Source of the DNA: Treponema sp.
Lineage (GTDB): Bacteria; Spirochaetota; Spirochaetia; Treponematales; Treponemataceae
Length of the DNA: 11,639 nt
Assembly (NCBI GenBank): GCA_003447785.1
Contig: DLYJ01000082.1
Location: forward strand, 1-11,639
Direction: 5' to 3'
Positions 6,097-11,639 of this stretch are shown here, one piece after another. Below the pieces are notes generated by a model that saw only the letters and a list, made by a program, of their open reading frames with translations, did no database searches and had not been told where the DNA came from. The number at the start of each line of letters is the position of its first letter. The first letter of the stretch is position 1. Both the position numbers and the translations under genes were made by a program.

Positions 6097-6374
6097 ATAA
6101 GAATATGAGAGTGGTAGAAATCAGTTCAATCACAGGCGATGATACATTAATTTACTATCGACGCAACTACACTGCCGTAGCAAAACTCGAAATCCTCACC
6201 AAAACTGAAGAAGTAAAAATTGCTTTCACTATCGAAATCGACCCACTCGGAAGAAAAATGGTTTATGTAGAATATCCATTCGGAATGACTTTTGATTATC
6301 CTGTTTTACCGGTTACAACCAAGTTAAAAGAAAAAATTGTCGCAATGGATAACGAAGGTGCATTACCAATATGA
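6075..6374 (+). CDS. Small conserved-looking protein of unknown function
   Basis: A protein of up to 99 residues that I do not recognise. It appears mostly beta: IEIFYKNMRVVEISS, LIYYRRNYTAVAKLEIL, EVKIAFTIEIDPLG, KMVYVEYPFGMTFDYPV, then a short basic helix. It has no signal peptide or membrane segment and no cysteine. The start is uncertain: TTG 6075 gives 99 residues and GTG 6078 gives 98. ATG 6105 gives 89 residues but would split a strand-like stretch. None has a good Shine-Dalgarno sequence; GGTGGGA (6077-6083) is too far from 6105. The 3' end overlaps the tsaE start by 4 nt (ATGA), showing that the frame is used. Spacing to the PilZ gene is 16 nt. Confidence 0.7.
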   Translation: MVGIEIFYKNMRVVEISSITGDDTLIYYRRNYTAVAKLEILTKTEEVKIAFTIEIDPLGRKMVYVEYPFGMTFDYPVLPVTTKLKEKIVAMDNEGALPI

Positions 6375-6811
6375 CACTTTCCCTACACACAACAAGCCGC
6401 GAAGAAACAATTCAATTAGGTCAAAAAATCGGTTCAAAACTTAAGAAAGGCGACATCCTTGCCATGCAGGGCACACTTGCAGCCGGCAAAACTACAATCA
6501 CAAAGGGAATCGCACTTGCCCTCGGCGTAAAAGAAGACATTACAAGCCCTACTTTCTGTCTCATAAGTGAATACGAAGGAAATATGCCTCTCTATCATAT
6601 GGATGTTTACCGTCTTGACGGAACAGAAGACTTTATCAACCTGGGCGTAGACGATATGCTTTACGGAAACGGAGTCTGCATTATCGAGTGGTCAGAAAAA
6701 ATCATGGACGAACTTCCAAAAAGCACCATAATCATCAGGCTCGAACCTATTGGAAACACTGACGAGAGAAATATCACAATTCAAAACTGGCCTTATGGAG
6801 AATTAAATTGA
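6371..6811 (+). CDS. tsaE: tRNA t6A threonylcarbamoyladenosine synthesis ATPase TsaE
   Basis: A 146-residue TsaE/YjeE-family P-loop ATPase. With TsaB and TsaD it drives transfer of threonylcarbamoyl to A37 of ANN-decoding tRNAs in the cytoplasm. The Walker A motif GTLAAGKTT spans residues 34-42; the usual form is GDLGAGKTT, so Asp and Gly are replaced but the glycines and GKT are kept. The TSPTF motif at 58-62, YHMDVYRL at 75-82 and IIEWSEKI at 104-111 are all family landmarks. Length is normal. GAAGGTG lies 10 nt before the start, and the ATG overlaps the previous stop. It is directly followed by tsaB with another 4-nt overlap. Confidence 0.95.
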   Translation: MTLSLHTTSREETIQLGQKIGSKLKKGDILAMQGTLAAGKTTITKGIALALGVKEDITSPTFCLISEYEGNMPLYHMDVYRLDGTEDFINLGVDDMLYGNGVCIIEWSEKIMDELPKSTIIIRLEPIGNTDERNITIQNWPYGELN

Positions 6812-7482
6812 AAGCTTTAGCAGTTGACTGTGCAGCATCAAAAATTACTATCAGCGCAAAAAACAACGACAACAAGGCAAGCTTAATACTGGATATCGGA
6901 CCAAAACAATCACAGGAACTTTTACCTGCAATCGATTTTGTGCTTTCAAAGGCTTCCCTCAAACCTGCCGAACTGGACTACATTACCATCTGTAAAGGCC
7001 CGGGAACTTTTACAGGTTTACGCCTTGCTTTTTCTGCAGTTAAGGCAATTTCCCTTGCATTTGGAACTGACATTTACGCCGTACCGACCCTGGACTGCTA
7101 CGCATACCCCCTGAAAGACATTAAAGCTCAGGTTGTTGCAACAATCGATGCCAAAAAAGAGCAGTTTTTTGCAACCGTATACAAAGACGGAAACAAAGTA
7201 ATGGATTCAAAAGACACCAGCATTGAAGAAGTTATCGGCCACCTGGATAAAAATTACCCTGTAATCTGCACAGGACCCGACTGTAAGCTCTTTGCAGCAC
7301 AACTTAAGGATAAATGTCCATCCCTCACGATAAGCACGCTTGTAAGCGATTGTGTAAGTTCTGACTGCCTTTATGAAATGGCAGAAGACATGATTGCAAA
7401 AAAAATCGAGCCCCTCAAGGATTTTGAAGGACCCGAATATTTAAGAAAAAGCGAAGCTGAACTTGCCCTGGAAAACAAATAA
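6808..7482 (+). CDS. tsaB: tRNA t6A synthesis protein TsaB
   Basis: A 224-residue TsaB/YeaZ, the inactive ASKHA-fold partner that binds TsaD and TsaE. The family motif KGPGTFTGLRLAFSAVKA lies at residues 63-80, the N-terminus MKALAVDCAASKITI is the first strand of the fold, and PEYLRKSEAE near the end matches the usual C-terminal motif. The start is TTG at 6808, overlapping the tsaE stop by 4 nt; GGAG at 6797-6800, 7 nt upstream, supports this rare start. The gene ends one base before the csrA stop on the opposite strand. Confidence 0.94.
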   Translation: MKALAVDCAASKITISAKNNDNKASLILDIGPKQSQELLPAIDFVLSKASLKPAELDYITICKGPGTFTGLRLAFSAVKAISLAFGTDIYAVPTLDCYAYPLKDIKAQVVATIDAKKEQFFATVYKDGNKVMDSKDTSIEEVIGHLDKNYPVICTGPDCKLFAAQLKDKCPSLTISTLVSDCVSSDCLYEMAEDMIAKKIEPLKDFEGPEYLRKSEAELALENK

Positions 7483-7483
7483 A

Positions 7484-7711
7484 TTATTTTGCACCAAGGA
7501 ATTTTGAAAGTGCTTCCATTGCGGCCGAACTTGCGGCTGCTTCCCTGTTTTCTGTCTGAATGGCGTCAAAAACTTCCTGTCTAAAAACCTTTACGTTTTT
7601 TGGAGCTTCAACACCGATTTTAACCTGATCGCCGTGAACTTCAATCAAAGTGATTGTAATGTCATCGCCGATTTTAATTTTTTCGTCTACTTTTCTTGAT
7701 AATATCAGCAT
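7484..7711 (-). CDS. csrA: Translational regulator CsrA
   Basis: A 75-residue CsrA/RsmA RNA-binding dimer that blocks ribosome access at GGA motifs. The N-terminus [20 protein letters not shown] is canonical, and the RNA-contacting Arg6 (in LSRK) and Arg44 (FRQEV) are present. The C-terminal helix is extended by an Ala/Ser-rich tail (residues 55-75) beyond the 61-residue E. coli form, as in Bacillus and other FliW-containing bacteria. AAGGA lies 9 nt upstream. The start overlaps the fliW stop by one base, so CsrA and its antagonist are probably made in a coupled ratio. Likely target: flagellin mRNA. Confidence 0.97.
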   Translation of the reverse strand: MLILSRKVDEKIKIGDDITITLIEVHGDQVKIGVEAPKNVKVFRQEVFDAIQTENREAAASSAAMEALSKFLGAK

Positions 7712-8154
7712 TACTTATTTTCCTTTGACTTAAGAGCTTTGATGATATTATGCTTTGTGGTCCATCTTGAATCAGAAAGAATAACCTGAAGAGCCTGGTT
7801 GTTACGGCGGTTAATTACAACCGGTCCCTGCAAATTGGCGGTTACAGGACCACCGTCCGCAGGAATTGTAACAATCGAGAACAAAATTACGTCCTGGGGA
7901 CTGTCCAGTCCGATTTCCAGGAGAGTTTTATCGTCTATATCAAGTTCGTAATCTGCGACAATCAAAAACGGGTCTACCATGATAAATGCAAGTGATGACT
8001 CGTCAAGACTCTGAAGCCAGTAAAAAGGCTGGTATTCTGCTTCGATTACCGCATAACGGTGATAATCTTCAAATCCAAATAATCCGTGGGGAAATTCTAC
8101 GATTTGATTTTCATCAATGGAAACAGTTCCCATTGTTTTTGTTTTTACTTCCAT
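7711..8154 (-). CDS. fliW: Flagellar assembly factor FliW, CsrA antagonist
   Basis: A 147-residue FliW. In Bacillus it binds either flagellin or CsrA: when flagellin is exported, FliW is freed, sequesters CsrA and lets flagellin be translated. Landmarks are [20 protein letters not shown] (19-38), [19 protein letters not shown] (45-63) and [20 protein letters not shown] (105-124). Length is typical. The Shine-Dalgarno AAGGAG (8168-8173) lies 13 nt from the ATG, unusually far, but an in-frame stop just upstream excludes a longer start. It follows flgL by 25 nt and is coupled to csrA, the same order as in B. subtilis without the intervening yviE. Confidence 0.96.
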   Translation of the reverse strand: MEVKTKTMGTVSIDENQIVEFPHGLFGFEDYHRYAVIEAEYQPFYWLQSLDESSLAFIMVDPFLIVADYELDIDDKTLLEIGLDSPQDVILFSIVTIPADGGPVTANLQGPVVINRRNNQALQVILSDSRWTTKHNIIKALKSKENK

Positions 8155-8179
8155 GTTAAGTTACACACTCCTTTATATT

Positions 8180-9424
8180 TTATTTCATGTAATTCAATAA
8201 TGAAGATGAATACATCTTGCCGGCGTTGCTTAAGGTTGCCTGCTGGGTGTATTCCAGCATTTTCTGGTCGGTGATTGCTTTTGTAATATCAAGGTCACCT
8301 TCACGGCTGATGCTGTTTGTAACGTTCAGTGCGGTGGCACTGTTACGCATAATATCGTTCTGAAGTCTTTCGTATTCACTGCCGCTTTTTGCAATGCGGG
8401 TTGTAAGTGCGTTGATACCGCTGTCAAGGCTTGCCATTACGCGGCCGCCGATTGCTTCGTTGTCTCCTTTTAAGAGGCTGTCACGAAGGGCAATTACAGA
8501 ATCAAACAGAGAACCTCCGCTGACCCTCACATTGTCTGAAATATTATACGGCGGTTTCTGGCTTGAATCCTTAATGATTCCCATTTCATTGAGCACTGAA
8601 CCACTTACGTCTTCAATCCAGAGCTGTCTTGCGTCAGTTGTGGTAAGGTTAAGGCCGTTTGTAATCGGGTCTAAACTTGCCTTTACAGCAGCCCCGCTGT
8701 CGTTGATTTTGCTTATGAGTGAATGAATTGTATCACCGACTTCAACATTGATGTTCTGGCCGTCGATGTTGATTACTCCCCGCTCTTTTGCCTGCCACAT
8801 TGAAAGGTCGCGGCCACCGAAAAGACGCTGGTTTTCTGCCCAGAAAGTTTTGTTTCCTGCATTGTCAACGTCAACGTATTTATTTTCATCGATTTCAACA
8901 TGGTTGATATCGATTGTTCCATTGTAGCGGACAGTAGTAACGAGGGGATTTGCCGCCCCTTCCACATTACCGTAATCTATTTCAAAGGCAGGAGCATCTG
9001 TGTTTGTTCCTGCAAAAATTGAATTTCCGTCAGGTCCGATTGCGTTGGCGTTCTGTAAAAGTTCACCAAGAAGTTCGTCAACTTCAACTGCCATGTTGCG
9101 CAAATCATCCTGATTATAGATTCCGTTTGCACCTGTTACGGCAAGTTCACGGACCCTCTGCATGATTTCCAGGGAATTTGACATGTAGCCTTCCCTGTAC
9201 TGGAACTGATCGCTTAAGGTAAGCCCGTTTTTTTCAAAATTATTAACGCGGTTAAGGTAAGACTGGTATTTTACAAGATGACCGGCAGCCACAGGATCAT
9301 CCCGCAAAGAAGTAATGCGCTGCTGAGTTCCCAGCTGGTTGTTCAGCTTGTTCATTCTTCTTTCCTGAATGCGAAGATTGTACTGTGTATTATTGTTATT
9401 CATCTGGCTGCTGATTCGTTTCAT
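8180..9424 (-). CDS. flgL: Hook-filament junction protein FlgL (HAP3)
   Basis: A 414-residue junction protein joining FlgK to the FlaB filament. Residues 1-140 form the flagellin-like N-terminal helix region (MKRISSQMNNNNTQYNLRIQ, ITSLRDDPVAAG, RVRELAVTGANGIY). Residues 215-285 contain a flagellin-hook IN-type domain (TIHSLISKINDSGAAVKASL). Residues 345-414 are the C-terminal helix, ending LEYTQQATLSNAGKMYSSSLLNYMK. It is longer than enteric FlgL because of the middle domain and has no cysteine. AAGGAG lies 7 nt upstream of the ATG, in the 16-nt gap after flgK. Confidence 0.96.
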   Translation of the reverse strand: MKRISSQMNNNNTQYNLRIQERRMNKLNNQLGTQQRITSLRDDPVAAGHLVKYQSYLNRVNNFEKNGLTLSDQFQYREGYMSNSLEIMQRVRELAVTGANGIYNQDDLRNMAVEVDELLGELLQNANAIGPDGNSIFAGTNTDAPAFEIDYGNVEGAANPLVTTVRYNGTIDINHVEIDENKYVDVDNAGNKTFWAENQRLFGGRDLSMWQAKERGVINIDGQNINVEVGDTIHSLISKINDSGAAVKASLDPITNGLNLTTTDARQLWIEDVSGSVLNEMGIIKDSSQKPPYNISDNVRVSGGSLFDSVIALRDSLLKGDNEAIGGRVMASLDSGINALTTRIAKSGSEYERLQNDIMRNSATALNVTNSISREGDLDITKAITDQKMLEYTQQATLSNAGKMYSSSLLNYMK

Positions 9425-9440
9425 CTTAAGTCTCCTTTAA

Positions 9441-11309
9441 TTAAACTCCAAGGCGGTTGATAATTGTATCGAGCATTTCGTCGATTACAGTTACATATTT
9501 TGCGGCTGCATTATAACCATGCTGGAACTTTATAATATCGGCAAGTTCTTCATCGATGTTTACACCGCTGATACTGTCGCGAAGATCACGCAAATCGTTC
9601 ATGATTGCATTCTGGCTCAAAAGCATCTGTTCTGCCTGTTCGCCTTTAAGACCCACATTTGTTACGGATTCTGCAAAATAATCATCAAATGTGCGGCTAA
9701 ATCCAATCATAACAGTTGTATTGCGAAGGCTTGCAATTTCTACTGCTGCCCTTCCGTCACCGGCAAGAGCCTTTCCCCGCGGATCTGCAAATGCGGCGGC
9801 AACACTGTAAGGGTCTGCCTTAAGTGCCTGGTTAACGGCGATGTATTCACTGGGATTTAATACAGGTGCAACCGAGTAATCTCCGCCAAGAACATCAACA
9901 GCGTCGGCCCGGGCAAAATCGTAAGCACCTTCCGCTCCGCTTCCCTGTAAAACTCCGGAGTAACCTGCAAGGAAAAGACCTGAGTCTTCAACATGGCGGA
10001 TTACAAAGTCCGGGTTTTCCATTGCGTTTGAAGTAGTTGCCTTTAAAACAAGGCGGTTATTTCTGTCAAGGTATGCCTTTACTTCGCCTTCGCTGTTGTT
10101 GATGCGATTAATTACATCTTCAACAGTGTCGTTTGCGCCGTAAGCCACCTGAACGTTTCCGTTTCTTCCCGAAAGTGTCATTACACCTTCAAGACCAAGT
10201 TTATCCTTTAAGTTAAGTGAATTAGTTCCGCTGAACTTGAATACATAAGATGCATCAGCAGTTCCGTCACCGTTTCTGTCGTAATTTCCCTTTACATCAT
10301 TTACAAATTCGTGGTGAACAAAGAAATCAAGTCCGGTTACATTGTTTGAACCGATTGCGTTTTTATGAACATCGTTTACAAGGTCTGCAAAGTTTACTGC
10401 CATTGTATTCAATGATTGAATTTCACTTCTGATGTCACCGTCACGAAGTCCAAGGAGGGCGCCCAGCTGTCCGCCCTGTACATTTGCCTCAATTCCTGTG
10501 TCGGCCCAGACAACCTTGTCATAACCGTTGTTGTTTACATCAGGAACAAGGTTAAAGCTTCTCTTTACACTTCCCTGAACAAGAACTTCACCTTCTATAT
10601 GAACCATAAATTCATCACTGTCACGGGTGTCAGTGGTAATGTTTGCAAGATTGGCAAGTTTTTCTACGAGAGAATCGCGTCTGTCCAGCAAATCGTTAGG
10701 ATTATCATCCATTGCCTTTGAGCGTACGATTTCGCCGTTGATGTCTGCAATCTGTTTTGCAAGATCATTAATCTGCTTTACTGTTGAATCAATATCGTTG
10801 TTAATCAGAGTTGCAATCCCCGAAAGTGACTTGTACTGCTGGCTGATAGCTTCTGCAAGAGTTTCACCCCGGGTAACTACAGCCTGACGAACAGCCTTGC
10901 TTTCCGGATAAATTGAAAGTTCCTGCCATGACTGCCAGAACTTATCCATATTTCCCCGAACCGAAATTTCTTCAGGTTCATTGTAAATCTGTTCAATCAT
11001 TGTGTAGTATTTTTCACGGGTTCCCCAGAAAGATTCCTGGTTTGTCTGGGCAACAATTCTTCCGTCAAGCATTTCGTCCCGGAGACGGGTGATTGATTCA
11101 ATTGTGGTACCCTGACCAATCTGTCCCGGAGTTTCGGCACGTGTCAAATCAGGTCTGTACAGCGGATCAAAAGTTTTTACCTGTACACGCTGTCTTGAAT
11201 AGCCTTCTGTATCGGCATTTGAAATGTTATGACCAGCAGTCTGAATCTGCTGAGTGTGCGCCATTATGCTTCTTTTACCAAGTTCAATTCCTGCAAATGC
11301 GTTAGCCAT
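9441..11309 (-). CDS. flgK: Hook-filament junction protein FlgK (HAP1)
   Basis: A 622-residue junction protein that caps the hook and receives FlgL. The N-terminal rod-hook motif is clear at residues 1-45 (HNISNADTEGYSRQRVQV), followed by the flagellar helical region (QINDLAKQIADINGEI, DLLDRRDSLVEKLANL). Residues 340-355 hold DRNGDGTAD, a DxNxDGxxD loop as in calcium-binding EF-hand/dockerin sites. Residues 370-430 form an IN-type domain. The C-terminus (560-622) has LRDSISGVNIDEELADIIK and YNAAAKYVTVIDEMLDTIINRLGV, the conserved end. There is no cysteine. AGGAGAAGGA precedes the ATG. It starts 28 nt after flgN, whose end carries a tandem repeat. Confidence 0.97.
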   Translation of the reverse strand: MANAFAGIELGKRSIMAHTQQIQTAGHNISNADTEGYSRQRVQVKTFDPLYRPDLTRAETPGQIGQGTTIESITRLRDEMLDGRIVAQTNQESFWGTREKYYTMIEQIYNEPEEISVRGNMDKFWQSWQELSIYPESKAVRQAVVTRGETLAEAISQQYKSLSGIATLINNDIDSTVKQINDLAKQIADINGEIVRSKAMDDNPNDLLDRRDSLVEKLANLANITTDTRDSDEFMVHIEGEVLVQGSVKRSFNLVPDVNNNGYDKVVWADTGIEANVQGGQLGALLGLRDGDIRSEIQSLNTMAVNFADLVNDVHKNAIGSNNVTGLDFFVHHEFVNDVKGNYDRNGDGTADASYVFKFSGTNSLNLKDKLGLEGVMTLSGRNGNVQVAYGANDTVEDVINRINNSEGEVKAYLDRNNRLVLKATTSNAMENPDFVIRHVEDSGLFLAGYSGVLQGSGAEGAYDFARADAVDVLGGDYSVAPVLNPSEYIAVNQALKADPYSVAAAFADPRGKALAGDGRAAVEIASLRNTTVMIGFSRTFDDYFAESVTNVGLKGEQAEQMLLSQNAIMNDLRDLRDSISGVNIDEELADIIKFQHGYNAAAKYVTVIDEMLDTIINRLGV

Positions 11310-11320
11310 TTTTCCTTCTC

Positions 11321-11354
11321 CTGATTAAACAACCTGATTAAACAACCTGATTAA
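11321..11354. repeat. 13-bp tandem repeat at the flgN/flgK junction
   Basis: CTGATTAAACAAC occurs twice in tandem (11321-11333 and 11334-11346), followed by a partial third copy, CTGATTAA (11347-11354). In the transcribed direction each unit reads GTTGTTTAATCAG. The repeat covers the flgN stop codon and the spacer up to the flgK ribosome-binding site. It looks like a recent slippage duplication. Confidence 0.9.
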
Positions 11355-11639
11355 GGACAACGCTGTGAAGTCCGTTATCAACCATTTTTCCGTTTCTTGA
11401 ATACACAGCATTGCGGCGCTGTGGAAGAACATCATCAAAAATTCCCTGCAAAAACTTTTTTGTAGTAGAAATATATTCATTGAGAACTTTGTTCTCGATT
11501 TTTGACTTATTAAGTTTGCCGCGGACTGTTTTTACAACAGGAGAAAGGCTCTCGTCGGCAAAGATGTCAATATTTGCGCTGAGCTGTGAACGCTTTGTTT
11601 CAAGTTCAACAAAGTCATCGCTCATAACCTGCAGGTTCT
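11338..11639 (-). CDS. flgN: Probable FlgN-type chaperone for FlgK/FlgL, 3' part
   Basis: The frame is open to the right window edge, giving 99 visible residues, so the 5' end is missing. An internal ATG at 11625 has no Shine-Dalgarno sequence, and the residues before it (NLQV) fit the helix, so it is probably not the start. The visible part is helical (DFVELETKRSQLSANIDIF, KIENKVLNEYISTTKKFLQGI) and ends with a flexible tail containing NAVYSRNGKMVDN, resembling the tail of FlgN proteins. FlgN binds the C-termini of FlgK and FlgL before export. The call rests on this weak similarity plus the position directly before flgK-flgL, as in Bacillus. The stop lies inside the 13-bp tandem repeat. Confidence 0.75.
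   Translation of the reverse strand, partial: NLQVMSDDFVELETKRSQLSANIDIFADESLSPVVKTVRGKLNKSKIENKVLNEYISTTKKFLQGIFDDVLPQRRNAVYSRNGKMVDNGLHSVVLNQVV

Noticed and set aside
11338..11625. ATG 11625 as the true flgN start
   Set aside because: No ribosome-binding site, the frame stays open to the window edge, and 95 residues would be short for FlgN.
11626..11637. 12-bp perfect palindrome AACCTGCAGGTT at the right edge
   Set aside because: It lies in the flgN frame and encodes Asn-Leu-Gln-Val; a palindrome of this size can arise by chance and no partner copy was seen.

Overview
The window is a late-flagellar gene cluster from a spirochaete, most likely a Treponema. I infer this from gene content and protein style: FlaB-type periplasmic core flagellins in tandem, then flaG and fliD, a run of spirochaete-style genes of unknown function, tsaE/tsaB, and a facing csrA-fliW-flgL-flgK-flgN block. 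Base composition is moderate to AT-rich. The species cannot be fixed from the sequence alone.

Layout. Plus strand, left to right: the 3' part of one flaB (1-524); a 393-nt gene-free but structured region; a complete second flaB (918-1769); two consecutive hairpins, the second a strong intrinsic terminator; flaG (1884-2264); fliD (2291-4369); an unrecognised 196-residue protein (4389-4979); a membrane-anchored PilZ protein (4979-6058); a 99-residue protein of unknown function (about 6075-6374); tsaE (6371-6811) and tsaB (6808-7482). From flaG to tsaB the genes are separated by at most 26 nt or overlap by 1-4 nt, so they look like one operon. Minus strand, read right to left: flgN (3' part, from the window edge to 11338), flgK (11309-9441), flgL (9424-8180), fliW (8154-7711) and csrA (7711-7484). 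This second operon runs head-on into tsaB with one base between the two stop codons and no terminator between them.

How the genes work together. FlgK and FlgL form the hook-filament junction and FlgN is the likely chaperone for FlgK/FlgL. FliD is the cap under which FlaB subunits polymerise in the periplasm, and FlaG is a small filament-associated protein. FliW and CsrA form the known partner-switch in which FliW sequesters CsrA, and free CsrA represses flagellin translation. The second flaB has a matching candidate target: its Shine-Dalgarno sequence lies in the loop of a small hairpin as AUGGA, with a second AGGA upstream, in a long folded leader. The PilZ protein has the RxxxR and DxSxxG c-di-GMP-binding signature and a membrane anchor, which suggests second-messenger input to the flagellar locus. 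TsaE/TsaB belong to tRNA t6A synthesis and look like housekeeping passengers.

Most of the window is a recognisable flagellar locus. The less described parts are the two unknown operon proteins, the structured flaB leader with its promoter/terminator signals, a 13-bp tandem duplication at the flgN/flgK junction, and a calcium-loop-like motif in FlgK. I saw no mobile element, CRISPR array, tRNA or rRNA.
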